A DNA stretch of 64,000 nt from Pseudomonas simiae. Its GTDB lineage: Bacteria; Pseudomonadota; Gammaproteobacteria; Pseudomonadales; Pseudomonadaceae. The position numbers and the translations under genes are program-made. The notes under the pieces were generated by a model. The model made no database searches, was not told where the DNA came from, and worked only from the letters and a program-made list of their open reading frames with translations. The stretch is from assembly GCF_900111895.1 (NCBI RefSeq), contig NZ_FOKB01000006.1, positions 299,513 through 363,512 on the forward strand, in the 5' to 3' direction. This document shows positions 33,289 to 42,344 of this stretch, one piece after another; the first letter of the stretch is position 1, and each line of letters starts with the position of its first letter.

Positions 33289-34563
33289 TCAGGCCTTCAC
33301 AATCCCCAACGGCGGCAACTTCGCCAACTTCAACGCCACCAGCAACGCACCCATCAACAGCGCCACGATAAACGCGCCGATGCCGTTCCACCCGGCAAAG
33401 TGCCAGAAGAACCCGCCCGCTGTTCCGGCAATACTCGACCCCACGTAGTAGCAGAACAGGTACAGCGACGATGCCTGCCCCTTCGCCTTGACCGCGCGGC
33501 GGCCGATCCAGCTGCTGGCCACCGAGTGGGCGCCGAAGAAGCCGAAGGTAAAGATCAGCATGCCCGGCACCACCAGCCACAGTGGGCTGAACAGGGTCAG
33601 GAGCATGCCGGCGAGCATCAGCACAATGGTGGCCCACAGCACGCGGCGGCGACCGAGGCGGTCGGCCAGGGAGCCGATTTTCGCCGAACTGTAGATACCC
33701 GAGAGGTACACCAGCGACAGCAGGCCGACCACGGCTTGGCTCAGGTCGTAGGGATCGGCCAGCAGGCGATAGCCGATGTAATTGAACATCGTCACGAACG
33801 CGCCCATCAGCAGGAAGGCTTCGAGGAACAGCCACGGCAGGCCCGCATCCTTGAAGTGCATGACAAAGCTGTCCACCAGGCTACGCGGCTTGAGACTGCT
33901 GGCGCGGAAGTTGCGCGATTCGGGGAGGATTTTCCAGAACACCGTGGCGGCGATCAGCGCCAGGGCGCCGATGATCAACATTGCGGTGTGCCAGCTGACG
34001 AAGTCGATCAACACGCCGATGATCAGGCGCCCGCTCATGCCGCCAATCGCGTTGCCACCAATGTACAGGCCCATGGCCAGGCCGATGTGCTGCGGGTGGA
34101 TCTCTTCGCTCAGGTAGGTCATGGCCACGGCGGCCAGGCCGCTCAGCGACAGGCCCACCAGTGCGCGCATGAATAGAATCCCTTCCCAGGACGGCATCAA
34201 ACCACTGGCAATCGTCGCGAACGCCGCGCAGAACAACGCGGCGACCATCACCGGTTTACGTCCCAGGGTGTCGGAAATCGGCCCGGTAATCAGCAGGCCC
34301 AGCGCGAGCATCGCGGTGGACACGGACAGGATCAGACTACTCTGCGCGGCATTGATGGAAAACTCGTGGGACAGCGCCGGCATCATCGGCTGCACGCAAT
34401 ACAGCAGGGCAAAGGTGGCGAACCCCCCGGAGAACAGCGCCAGCACCGTGCGCATGAACATCGGCGTGCCTTTTTCGATGTACGCGTCATTGAGCTGGGC
34501 CACTACCTCATCGAGGGCAGTGGGCGGGACTTCTTGAGCAAGTGGAGCGACAGCAGAATTCAC
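33289..34563 (-). CDS. MFS transporter, YnfM-like
   Basis: 424 residues and about 12 membrane helices, beginning after a 45-residue polar N-terminus (FMRTVLALFSGGFATFALLYCVQP...). The MFS loop motif is GPISDTLGRKPVM, repeated as GSLADRLGRRRVL. Similar to the YnfM/arabinose-efflux branch of drug or metabolite exporters. I place the start at a GTG (34563) with GAGG 5 bases upstream; an ATG at 34602 is open but lacks a ribosome site. Divergent from a LysR gene, which probably controls it. Substrate unknown. Confidence 0.85.
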   Translation of the reverse strand: MNSAVAPLAQEVPPTALDEVVAQLNDAYIEKGTPMFMRTVLALFSGGFATFALLYCVQPMMPALSHEFSINAAQSSLILSVSTAMLALGLLITGPISDTLGRKPVMVAALFCAAFATIASGLMPSWEGILFMRALVGLSLSGLAAVAMTYLSEEIHPQHIGLAMGLYIGGNAIGGMSGRLIIGVLIDFVSWHTAMLIIGALALIAATVFWKILPESRNFRASSLKPRSLVDSFVMHFKDAGLPWLFLEAFLLMGAFVTMFNYIGYRLLADPYDLSQAVVGLLSLVYLSGIYSSAKIGSLADRLGRRRVLWATIVLMLAGMLLTLFSPLWLVVPGMLIFTFGFFGAHSVASSWIGRRAVKAKGQASSLYLFCYYVGSSIAGTAGGFFWHFAGWNGIGAFIVALLMGALLVALKLAKLPPLGIVKA

Positions 34564-34686
34564 GGGGACCTCGGGGAGGAAGAGCGTGCCAGGACCGGCC
34601 ATGCAAAAAGAATATAGCTGGCTAATGATTCTTTCCAATATATTGTTCGACCTGTTTGATAGCTTTTACGACCTAATGAGGTTTGC

Positions 34687-35580
34687 ATGGAATTGCGTCA
34701 CTTGCGGTACTTCATTGCCGTCGCCGAAGAACTGCACTTTGGCCGGGCTGCGCAGGTGCTAGGCATCTCGCAGCCGCCGCTGAGCCAGCAGATACAGGCG
34801 CTGGAGCAGGAGGTGGGCGCGCGGTTGTTCGAGCGTACCAATCGTCGGGTCGAGCTGAGCGAGGCGGGGCGTTTGTTCCTGCACGAGGCGCGGTTGGTGC
34901 TGGCGCAGGTGGACAAGGCGGCGGATGTAGCGCGCCGGGCGCAGCTGGGTGAGCTGGGTGAATTGAAGATCGGCTTCACGTCATCGGCACCGTTTAACTC
35001 CAGCATTCCCCAGGCGATCTTTGCATTTCGCCAGGCGTTCCCGGCGGTGCATCTCAATCTGCAAGAGATGAGCAGCACCGAGGTGGCCGAGTCGCTGGTG
35101 GACGAGTCGATTCAGGTGGGCTTGATGCGCCCCCTGCCGTTGCCGGACTCACTGAGTGTGGTCGAGTTGATGCGCGAACCGCTGGTGGCCGTCATGAACG
35201 CTGGCCACCCGTTGGTAGCAGGCAGTGAGCGTGGCCTGCACCTAGCGCAGTTGGCGGAAGAACCATTCGTGTTTTTCCCGCGCAGCTACGGCAGTGGACT
35301 CTACGCGCAGTTGCTCAGCCTGTGCCGAGACGCCGGTTTCAGCCCGCATTTTGCCCAGGAAGCGGGGGAGGCGATGACCATCATCGGTCTGGTCGCGGCG
35401 GGGTTGGGCGTGTCGGTGCTGCCCGCGTCTTACCAGCGCATACGGATTGACGGAGTGGTGTATCGCACCTTGCTGGACCCGGAGGCGGTGACGTCGGTAT
35501 GGCTGGTGCAGCGAAAAGGCGCGCAGACGCCGATGGCTGCGGCGTTTGTGGAGTTGTTAACGCGTAAATCCGCTCAGTAA
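34687..35580 (+). CDS. LysR-family transcriptional regulator
   Basis: 297 residues: winged-helix DNA-binding domain (1-60, MELRHLRYFIAVAEELHFGRAAQVLGISQPPLSQQI) and a substrate-binding domain with two alpha/beta lobes. Resembles the BenM/CatM-like group that acts beside MFS exporters. GAGG 5 bases upstream supports the start. The 123-bp divergent gap to the MFS gene is AT-rich and should hold both promoters; I see no clear LysR T-N11-A site that I would mark. Confidence 0.9.
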   Translation: MELRHLRYFIAVAEELHFGRAAQVLGISQPPLSQQIQALEQEVGARLFERTNRRVELSEAGRLFLHEARLVLAQVDKAADVARRAQLGELGELKIGFTSSAPFNSSIPQAIFAFRQAFPAVHLNLQEMSSTEVAESLVDESIQVGLMRPLPLPDSLSVVELMREPLVAVMNAGHPLVAGSERGLHLAQLAEEPFVFFPRSYGSGLYAQLLSLCRDAGFSPHFAQEAGEAMTIIGLVAAGLGVSVLPASYQRIRIDGVVYRTLLDPEAVTSVWLVQRKGAQTPMAAAFVELLTRKSAQ

Positions 35581-35609
35581 GCACGCGTACTTCAACGCGA
35601 AGCAGATCG

Positions 35610-35710
35610 AGGTGGGAGCTGTCGAGCTTTAGCGAGGCTGCGAAAGCGCCGTATCTGCAAGACCGCAGCGCCTGCATCGCAGCCTCGCTAAAGCTCGACA
35701 GCTCCCACCT
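35610..35710. repeat. Second REP family: GTGGGAGCTGTCGAGCTTTAG type
   Basis: Long inverted repeat. AGGTGGGAGCTGTCGAGC, then TTTAGCGAGGCTGCGA, pairs with the exact reverse complement at 35677-35710; the loop holds an inner GCGCCGT...CAGCGCC pair. It shares only GTGGGAGCT with the other REPs, so it is a different family. It lies between the convergent LysR and lipoprotein genes. Confidence 0.9.
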
Positions 35711-35802
35711 TTGATCGTCGCAGTTTTCCAACTGTGGTTGCGTCAGGCATATGCCCGAGTTCCCGAAAGGCGCCCTTTGTCGTTTCTGAGGGCGCGACAA
35801 CC

Positions 35803-36255
35803 TCAGTTCTGCTTGGTACTGCCCGTCTGCTCAAACAACTGCGCCGCCGACCCTGCCTCACCACTCACGCCATTGCTGCGCAACCCCGCCATGATGTCGC
35901 TGTCCAGGTTGTTCACCCAACGGTTGTAGTTGCGATGGATCTTGCCGTCCTTGTAGCCGAGGTCGCGGCTGTCACGGTAGGTGATCGCGTAGCTGTTGCG
36001 GGTGTAGCGAATGTCGATGGCCGCGTAATACTGGTTGCGCACCGTGATCTCGGCCTGCACCAGTTGTGGGCTCAGGCGTTGAACCGTCCATTCACGTTTT
36101 TGCAGGGCGTTGACGATCACCGCTTTCATTTTTTCTTCGCTGACCTGGGCGTTGGCCGGCAGGTCGTGCTGGGTGTTGAGGATCGGCTTGCTGGTGCAGC
36201 CGGCGGTGACCAGCAGGGTCAGGGTGATCAGGGTGACGCGCAGCAAGGAAGACAT
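35803..36255 (-). CDS. Lipoprotein at the end of the aryl polyene cluster
   Basis: 150-residue lipoprotein with signal peptide and lipobox LVTAGC (Cys20). The remainder is a small mixed domain (KMKAVIVNALQKREWTVQRLSPQLVQAEITVRNQYYAAIDIRY in part) and a polar tail. It follows the ketosynthase gene by 26 bp as last gene of the run. It may help pigment placement in the outer membrane, but that is inferred only from position. Confidence 0.75.
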   Translation of the reverse strand: MSSLLRVTLITLTLLVTAGCTSKPILNTQHDLPANAQVSEEKMKAVIVNALQKREWTVQRLSPQLVQAEITVRNQYYAAIDIRYTRNSYAITYRDSRDLGYKDGKIHRNYNRWVNNLDSDIMAGLRSNGVSGEAGSAAQLFEQTGSTKQN

Positions 36256-36281
36256 TCCGTATTCTCCAATCGATTAAAAAG

Positions 36282-37508
36282 TCAGGACCAGCGGCGGAAG
36301 ATCAGCGACGTATTGACGCCGCCAAAGGCAAAGTTGTTGTTCATCACGTAGTCGTGGTGCATCTCGCGGAACTCACCTTGCAGGTAATCCAGCTCTCCGC
36401 ATTGCGGGTCTACCGACTCCAGGTTGAAGGTGTGCACGTACTGGTCGCGGTTCATCATCTCGATGCTGAACCATGACTCCAGCGCGCCGCATGCACCCAA
36501 GGTGTGGCCGAGGAAACTCTTCTGCGAGCTGATGGGCATGCGACTGCCGAACAGACTGCTGGTGGCCAACGTCTCGGCGATATCGCCCTGGTCGGTCGCT
36601 GTGCCGTGACCGTTTACGTAGCCGATCGCGGAAGGCTCAAGCCCGGCATCTTCCAGGGCCAGTTCCATCGCACGACGCATGGTTTTCTGTTCCGGGCGGG
36701 TAGTGTGCTGGCCATCGGCGTTGCTGCCGAAGCCCACCAGTTCGGCGTGGATATGCGCACCACGGGCCAACGCATGTTCCAGTTCTTCGAGCACCAGCAT
36801 GCCGCCGCCTTCGCCGATCACCAGCCCGTCGCGGCCGCTGTCGTAGGGGCGCGGGCTGGTCTGCGGCGCATCATTTTTCAGGCTGGTGGCGTAGAGCGCG
36901 TCGAACACCATGGCTTCGGTGGGGCACAGCTCTTCCGCGCCGCCGGCGAGCATCAATGGCAAGCGGCCGAACTTGATCGCTTCATAGGCATAGCCGATGC
37001 CCTGGCTGCCGCTGGTGCAGGCGCTGGAGGTGGGGATCAGCCGCCCGGTCAGGCCAAAAAAGATGCTGATATTCGCCGCCGTGGTGTGCGGCATCATGCG
37101 CACATAGGAGTTGGCATTCAGCCCCTCGGCCACCGAGTTCAGCAGCATGTTGCCGAACGCCTTGATCTCGTCGGTGCTGCCGGTGGACGAGCCGCAGGCC
37201 ACACCCATGCGCCCGTCCTTGATCGACTCGTCGCCGAGCAAGCCGGCGTCCTGCAACGCCTGTTCCGCCGCCCACACCGCCAGGCGTGACACCCGGCCCA
37301 TGCTGCGCAGTTGCTTGCGTGTCCAGTGAGCGGGCACGACAAAATCGTCGATCGGCCCGGCCAGGCGCGTGTTCAATTCGGTAAAGCGGTCCCACTCGTC
37401 CATGCGCCGAATGCCGCTGCGGTTGGCGCGGAAGTTGGCGGCGATGGTGTCCCAATCGCTGCCCAGGGAGGTCATGCCGGCCATGCCGGTGACGACAACG
37501 CGCTTCAT
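36282..37508 (-). CDS. apeR: Aryl polyene ketosynthase (ApeR-type, FabF/FabB-like)
   Basis: 408-residue beta-ketoacyl-ACP synthase with the full Cys-His-His triad: Cys164 in SSACTSGS, His in NGHGTATDQGD and His in FLGHTLGACGAL. It condenses an ACP-bound acyl group with malonyl-ACP. Start MKRVVVTGMAGM overlaps the ketoreductase stop (TGATG). Last biosynthetic gene of the cluster. The ape letter is assigned from enzyme class and gene order (C to R along transcription). Confidence 0.85.
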   Translation of the reverse strand: MKRVVVTGMAGMTSLGSDWDTIAANFRANRSGIRRMDEWDRFTELNTRLAGPIDDFVVPAHWTRKQLRSMGRVSRLAVWAAEQALQDAGLLGDESIKDGRMGVACGSSTGSTDEIKAFGNMLLNSVAEGLNANSYVRMMPHTTAANISIFFGLTGRLIPTSSACTSGSQGIGYAYEAIKFGRLPLMLAGGAEELCPTEAMVFDALYATSLKNDAPQTSPRPYDSGRDGLVIGEGGGMLVLEELEHALARGAHIHAELVGFGSNADGQHTTRPEQKTMRRAMELALEDAGLEPSAIGYVNGHGTATDQGDIAETLATSSLFGSRMPISSQKSFLGHTLGACGALESWFSIEMMNRDQYVHTFNLESVDPQCGELDYLQGEFREMHHDYVMNNNFAFGGVNTSLIFRRWS

Positions 37509-38236
37509 CAGCACAGGCCTCCATTCACGGCCAGGACCTGGCGCGTGATGTAGCCTGCCTCGGCCGACATCAGGAAATTCACCGCGCCGGCCACTTCTTC
37601 CGGCGTACCCATGCGCTGCGCCGGGATCATCTTCATCAGTTCTTCCACCGGCACGTTCTCATCCAGCATGGCGGTGTCGATCAAGCCGGGGGCGACGCAG
37701 TTGACGGTGATCTTGCGTTTGCCCAGCTCGATGGCCAGGGCCTTGGCCGCACCGATCAAGCCGGCTTTGGAGGCGCTGTAATTGACCTGGCCGCGGTTGC
37801 CGATCAGACCGGAAACCGAGGTGATGCAGACGATACGCCCGGCCGCGCGACGACGAATCATCGGCATCATCACCGGGTGCAGCACGTTGTAGAAACCGTC
37901 GAGGTTGGTGCGCATCACCACGTCCCAGTCGTCTTCCGACAAGGCCGGGAAGGCGCCGTCACGGGTCAGTCCGGCGTTGAGCACCACGCCGTAATAGGCG
38001 CCATGTTGCTCGACATCGGCTTCCAGGATGGCTTTGCACACAGCACGGTCCGCCACATCGAACTGCAGCACCCGCGCCTTGCTGCCCAGGGCTTCAACCT
38101 CGGCCAGCACTGCATCGGCTTCCGCACGACCACTGCGGCAATGCAGCACGATGTCATGCCCGGCCTGGGCCAGGCGCAGGGCGATAGCGCGGCCGATGCC
38201 ACGGCTGGAGCCGGTGACCAGTACGGATTCAGTCAT
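37508..38236 (-). CDS. apeQ: 3-oxoacyl-ACP reductase (ApeQ-type, FabG-like)
   Basis: 242-residue short-chain dehydrogenase. NADPH-binding TGSSRGIG (8-15), LNAGL, and catalytic Ser-Tyr-Lys in ITSVSG...YSASKAG. It reduces the beta-keto group after each extension. Stop and start codons overlap with both neighbours, pointing to translational coupling with the dehydratase upstream and ketosynthase downstream. Confidence 0.9.
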   Translation of the reverse strand: MTESVLVTGSSRGIGRAIALRLAQAGHDIVLHCRSGRAEADAVLAEVEALGSKARVLQFDVADRAVCKAILEADVEQHGAYYGVVLNAGLTRDGAFPALSEDDWDVVMRTNLDGFYNVLHPVMMPMIRRRAAGRIVCITSVSGLIGNRGQVNYSASKAGLIGAAKALAIELGKRKITVNCVAPGLIDTAMLDENVPVEELMKMIPAQRMGTPEEVAGAVNFLMSAEAGYITRQVLAVNGGLC

Positions 38237-38694
38237 GGCGTTACGTCCTTCGATTCATCTAAATAGTTAGCCGCCTGGGGCGGTCGAAATACATTCAAAC
38301 GGGCGCTGGCCTGGATTCCATCACCGGTCAGGTGGCATTCGAACACACCCATGCCGTTGTCGTCTTCCAGGGAGCGCAGGCCTTGGATCGCCAGCTCAGC
38401 GCCTGTCGGGAAGCAATCCACGTTGCACTCGAATTTACGTGTGCCGAGCAGGAAGCCCAGCTCCACGGCTTCGCCTTTCTGACGCGCGCGGCAACCGGCG
38501 TAGGCGGCGACGCTTTGCGCCATCAACTCGATGCCGACCCAGGCCGGCAGGCTGCCGTCCGGGCGGTTGAACAGACCGCCGGGTTTGACGGTCATGCGGG
38601 TGTGGATCTGCTCTTCATCGAACGACAGCACCTGGTCGATCAGGATCATGTCGCCCGCGTGGGGCAGCAGTTCGGCGAGTGGCCAATCGATCAT
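38233..38694 (-). CDS. apeP: Hotdog-fold 3-hydroxyacyl-ACP dehydratase (ApeP-type)
   Basis: 153-residue single hotdog domain: WPLAELLPHAGDMILIDQVLS, LPAWVGIELMAQSVAAYAGC helix, FLLGTRKFECNVDCFPTG. In known APE systems ApeP pairs with ApeI to dehydrate the 3-hydroxy intermediate into the conjugated double bond. Here its ApeI partner is fused to the ligase at 48941-50611. Overlaps both neighbours by 4 bases. Confidence 0.83.
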   Translation of the reverse strand: MIDWPLAELLPHAGDMILIDQVLSFDEEQIHTRMTVKPGGLFNRPDGSLPAWVGIELMAQSVAAYAGCRARQKGEAVELGFLLGTRKFECNVDCFPTGAELAIQGLRSLEDDNGMGVFECHLTGDGIQASARLNVFRPPQAANYLDESKDVTP

Positions 38695-39857
38695 GGGGCC
38701 TCTCCGATTATCAGGCTGACATTGTTACCGCCGAAGGCAAACGAATTGCTCATCAGGCAGCGCTTTCCCAGGGGTTCTGCAGCTTGCGCCCATTGTAAAG
38801 CGGGCAGTGCCGGGTCGGCCTGGCCGTCCCACACATGGGGAGGGACGCGGTTGTGAGCCAGGCTCAACCAGCAGAACGCAGCTTCCAGCGCCCCGGCTGC
38901 GCCCAGGGTGTGGCCGCTCATGGGTTTGGTCGACGAACAGGCCACGCCGTCCGGGAACAGGCTGGCGACGGCCAGGCTTTCCATGGCGTCGTTATGTTGG
39001 GTCGCCGTGCCGTGAAGGTTCAGGTAACCAATCTGCTCGGGCTGCAGTTGGGCGCTGGCCAAGGCCTTGCGCATCGACTGCAATGCGCCTTTGCCGGTGG
39101 GCTCGGGCGCCGAGATATGGTGTGCATCGCAACTGGCGCCGCTGCCCAGCAGGGCGATGGGCGCGCGCTCCTTGCTCATCAGAAACAGCACGGCCGCTTC
39201 GCCGATGTTGATGCCGTTGCGGTTCACCGAGAACGGATTGCAGCGTTCGTTCGACACCGCGTCCAATGAGCTGAAACCGTTGAGGGTCAGCTTGCACAGG
39301 CTGTCGACGCCGCCGCAGATCACCGCATCGCACACGCCCAGGTCCAGCAAGCGCTGGGCACTCATCAAGGCGCGGGCGCTGGAGGTGCAGGCGGTGGAAA
39401 TCACATAAGCCGGGCCGCTCAGTTGCAGCCAGTCGGCGAGGAAATTCGCCGGTGCGCTGAGTTCCTGTTGCTGGTAGTCGTAGTCGCCGGGGAATTGCTG
39501 TTCCCGCAGGAAGTGGGCGATGCCACGACTGGCCTCGTCGATGCCCGAGGTGCTGGTGCCGAGCACAATGCCGACCCGCGAAGCGCCGTAGGTGTGGATC
39601 GCCTGGCGGATCGCGCCCTCGATCTGCAACGCGGCTTCCAGTAGCAACTGGTTATTGCGGCTGCTTTGCTGGCCCAGCTCGGCGGGGATGGTTGCCAGCT
39701 CGCCGTGTACACCGGCCACCGGCAATACGCGCTCCGGCACCCAGCCGCTTTCGGCGCGCATCCCGCTGCAGTCACCGGCAAACAGGTTACGGCTGACTTC
39801 ATCCTGGCCACGGCCAAGGGCGCAGATCACGCCCAGCGCGTTGAGGTAGGCGCTCAT
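38691..39857 (-). CDS. apeO: Aryl polyene ketosynthase (ApeO-type)
   Basis: 388-residue ketosynthase with Cys157 in STACTSSAR, His in LHGTATQHND and His in SGHTLGAAGA. In characterised APE lines ApeO forms a heterodimer with the chain-length-factor-like ApeC, encoded here at the far end of the cluster (52449-53168). Start MSAYLNALGVICALG overlaps the DUF3261 lipoprotein stop (ATGA). Confidence 0.85.
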   Translation of the reverse strand: MSAYLNALGVICALGRGQDEVSRNLFAGDCSGMRAESGWVPERVLPVAGVHGELATIPAELGQQSSRNNQLLLEAALQIEGAIRQAIHTYGASRVGIVLGTSTSGIDEASRGIAHFLREQQFPGDYDYQQQELSAPANFLADWLQLSGPAYVISTACTSSARALMSAQRLLDLGVCDAVICGGVDSLCKLTLNGFSSLDAVSNERCNPFSVNRNGINIGEAAVLFLMSKERAPIALLGSGASCDAHHISAPEPTGKGALQSMRKALASAQLQPEQIGYLNLHGTATQHNDAMESLAVASLFPDGVACSSTKPMSGHTLGAAGALEAAFCWLSLAHNRVPPHVWDGQADPALPALQWAQAAEPLGKRCLMSNSFAFGGNNVSLIIGEAP

Positions 39858-40336
39858 CGGGCGGCTCCGAGCGGCGTGATGCGGTAGCTCAAGGGCTGAC
39901 CGGTGATGTTCACGCTGAAGACCTCGGACGATTGATACACAATCTGCCAATGCCCCGGCAGGGTGCGTGTCAGGTCCATGGCCTGGGCGCTGGGGTAGAG
40001 CGCGCGCACGTCATCCGCCGAGGTCAAGGCAAACAGCAACGCGGCAAACAGCTCACGCGCCTGGGGGTTGGGCGGCAGCAAGCCATCGGCCTGCCATTTG
40101 CCATCGATCAGTTTTTGGCGGGCCTGGGGGATGCCCAGCGGGTCCATCATCGACCACCGAATGCCGCCGCCTTCGCGCTGGATCACCAGCAGCCAGTCCT
40201 GGCTCTGGCCGTCGGCCAGGCGCTGCACATGCAGCTGCACCGGCAAGGCCAGGGTTGGGGTTTTCTCGGGCAGCGGCGGTTGGCTGGCGCAGGCGCTCAG
40301 CAGCAACAGGCAGGCGATCAACCACGTGCGCATCAT
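39854..40336 (-). CDS. DUF3261 lipoprotein
   Basis: 160 residues (or 159 from the second Met). Signal peptide and lipobox LLSACA, then a DUF3261-type domain (LHVQRLADGQSQDWLLVIQ..., RWSMMDPLGIPQARQKLIDGKW). DUF3261 lipoproteins recur in aryl polyene clusters and are thought to act in outer-membrane delivery of the lipid-linked pigment together with the MMPL and LolA-like proteins. Overlaps both neighbours. Confidence 0.82.
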   Translation of the reverse strand: MMRTWLIACLLLLSACASQPPLPEKTPTLALPVQLHVQRLADGQSQDWLLVIQREGGGIRWSMMDPLGIPQARQKLIDGKWQADGLLPPNPQARELFAALLFALTSADDVRALYPSAQAMDLTRTLPGHWQIVYQSSEVFSVNITGQPLSYRITPLGAAR

Positions 40337-41067
40337 GGGGCAGCGCTCGCCAGAGGTTTGCGTGCCACACAGTTGACCAACGTTTCCTCACGCTGGCCTA
40401 CCGGCGGCGCCTTGCGCAGGCCCCAGCGTTCCAGCAGGCCGAAATCGCGGGAACGGCTCCACCACAGGTATGGATACGAGACGTGTTGCGGGCCGAATTC
40501 AAAACCCTGCTCGCGGATCATCTCCAGGTACTCTTCGGCGCTTTTCTGCACATGCATCGGGTGGCGGAACAGCCAGCGGATCACCCAGGTGTCGATATAG
40601 GCTTCGGTGGATTCGGCAAACAGCAGATAACCACCCGGCTTGAGCACGCGGTAGAACTCCTTGAGTGCGCGGTGCTGTTCCACCAGGTGGTGGAAGGTCT
40701 GGTGGCAGAACAGGATATCGACGCTTTCGTCCGGCACTTGCAAGGTGGCGCAGTCGCTGCCGATCAGCTCGATGGCCAAGCCTTGGCGCTTGGCTTCTTC
40801 ACGGCTCAGTTCCAGGCTGTGCGGGTCGGCATCCAGGCCGATCAGGCGCGCGGGGGCGAACACCTGCTGCAAGTACTGGAACGATTTGCCCTGGCCACAA
40901 CCGGCGTCCAGCAGTACAGGCGCTTCTGGCAAGGAGTCGGTAAACAGGCTACGCAGGTCGTTGATCGCCACGCGCAGCACATGGTGCTGCCAGGTGTGGC
41001 TGCGCAGGAACCAAAAGCCGAACTTGGTCTCTTCGACGTAGTTTTTACTCAGGTACTGACTGCTCAT
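40333..41067 (-). CDS. SAM-dependent methyltransferase
   Basis: 244-residue class I methyltransferase. SAM motif I is VLLDAGCGQGKS, with acidic residue in LIGLDADP, post-I DCATLQVPDESVDILFCHQTFHHL, and C-terminal RVLKPGGYLLFAES. It probably methylates a hydroxyl or ring carbon of the aryl head group. Overlaps the flavoprotein gene upstream (ATGA) and the lipoprotein gene downstream. Confidence 0.87.
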   Translation of the reverse strand: MSSQYLSKNYVEETKFGFWFLRSHTWQHHVLRVAINDLRSLFTDSLPEAPVLLDAGCGQGKSFQYLQQVFAPARLIGLDADPHSLELSREEAKRQGLAIELIGSDCATLQVPDESVDILFCHQTFHHLVEQHRALKEFYRVLKPGGYLLFAESTEAYIDTWVIRWLFRHPMHVQKSAEEYLEMIREQGFEFGPQHVSYPYLWWSRSRDFGLLERWGLRKAPPVGQREETLVNCVARKPLASAAP

Positions 41068-42311
41068 ACCGGCTCACTCGCACAAATCTCCGATAACATC
41101 CGCAACCGGCGCTTGGGCTCGCTCACAAACGGGTTGCGCTCATCCCACGCGTAACCGGCGAGGATCGAACAGATCATCCGGCGAATCTCCGGCGAACTGT
41201 CCGGATGGAAGATCACATCCTGGAAGGTCCCGGCGTACCAACCCTCGACGTAGCAGCGGAAGGTGTCCACGCCACGTTTCAACGGCGCTGCAAATTCGCT
41301 CTCCCAGTCCACGGTTTCGCCTTTGAGCTGACGATGCAGCACGCCAGCGGCCATGCTCGCCGAGCGCATGGCGATGGTTACCCCGGAGGAAAACACCGGG
41401 TCGAGGAATTCCGCCGCATTGCCCAGCAATGCAAAGCCCGGCCCGTGCAGGGTTTTGACGTTGGCCGCGTAGCCGCCGATGGTGCGCGCGGGCGTATCCC
41501 ACACGGCGTTTTGCAGCACGCCGGACAGGCTTGGGGTTTCTTCGATAAAGCCGCGCAGGCAGGCATCGAGGTCACCATCGCGGCCGTCGAAATGTTCCTT
41601 GGCCGCGACCACGCCCACCGAGCAGCGGCCGTTGCTGAACGGGATGGTCCAGAACCAGATGTCACGCTGGGTCGGATGTGTGGTTACCAGAATCTTGTTA
41701 CGGTCGAAGCCAGGATGTTCGATGCGGTCTTCGACGTGGGTGAACACGGCCTGGCGCACAGGAAAGTCGGACGGCAGATCCAGGTCCAGCAAACGCGGCA
41801 GCACGCGGCCATAGCCGCTGGCATCGAGCACGAACTTGGCCTTGAGGTGGTACTCGCTACCGTTCTCACGGCGTACATGCAGGTAACGGGATTCGCCCTT
41901 GAAGTCCACGCCGACGAGGGTCTCGCCGTAGCGAATCTCCACGCCTTGCAGCGCGGCTTGATCGGCCAGCAGCTTGTCGAACTCGCCGCGCTGCACCTGG
42001 AAGGTGGTGGGCTTGCCGTTGCTGAAGGTGTCACTGAAATCAAAGGCGCTGTAGCGCTCGCCCCAGGCGAACGCTGCACCCGTTTTCACCTGAAACCCTG
42101 CGGCCTGTACCGCTTCGAGCATGCCCGCTTCTTCGATGAAGTCGATGCAGTGGGACAGCAGGCTTTCGCCGATCGAGAACCGCGGGAAATGCTGGCGCTC
42201 GATGATCAATACATCATGCCCTTTGCGCTTTAACAGCGCGGCGGCGATGGCCCCGGACGGACCGGCACCGATCACCACCACCTGGCGACGTTCCATTTCA
42301 ACTATGGGCAC
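41064..42311 (-). CDS. FAD-dependent oxidoreductase, halogenase-like
   Basis: About 415 residues. N-terminal Rossmann motif VVVIGAGPSGAIAA, then GESLLSHCIDF. A Lys in FQVKTGAAFAWG aligns with the catalytic Lys region of flavin halogenases. WFWTIPFSNGR matches the halogenase WxWxIP motif, and GFALLGNAAEFLDPVFSSG is the FAD motif. Candidate roles are head-group halogenation, as in brominated xanthomonadins, or hydroxylation. Start uncertain: GTG at 42311 has AAGGAG upstream; ATG at 42296 does not. Confidence 0.82.
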   Translation of the reverse strand: MPIVEMERRQVVVIGAGPSGAIAAALLKRKGHDVLIIERQHFPRFSIGESLLSHCIDFIEEAGMLEAVQAAGFQVKTGAAFAWGERYSAFDFSDTFSNGKPTTFQVQRGEFDKLLADQAALQGVEIRYGETLVGVDFKGESRYLHVRRENGSEYHLKAKFVLDASGYGRVLPRLLDLDLPSDFPVRQAVFTHVEDRIEHPGFDRNKILVTTHPTQRDIWFWTIPFSNGRCSVGVVAAKEHFDGRDGDLDACLRGFIEETPSLSGVLQNAVWDTPARTIGGYAANVKTLHGPGFALLGNAAEFLDPVFSSGVTIAMRSASMAAGVLHRQLKGETVDWESEFAAPLKRGVDTFRCYVEGWYAGTFQDVIFHPDSSPEIRRMICSILAGYAWDERNPFVSEPKRRLRMLSEICASEPV

Positions 42312-42344
42312 GAGGGCTCCTTGCCACATTGGCGATAATCACAT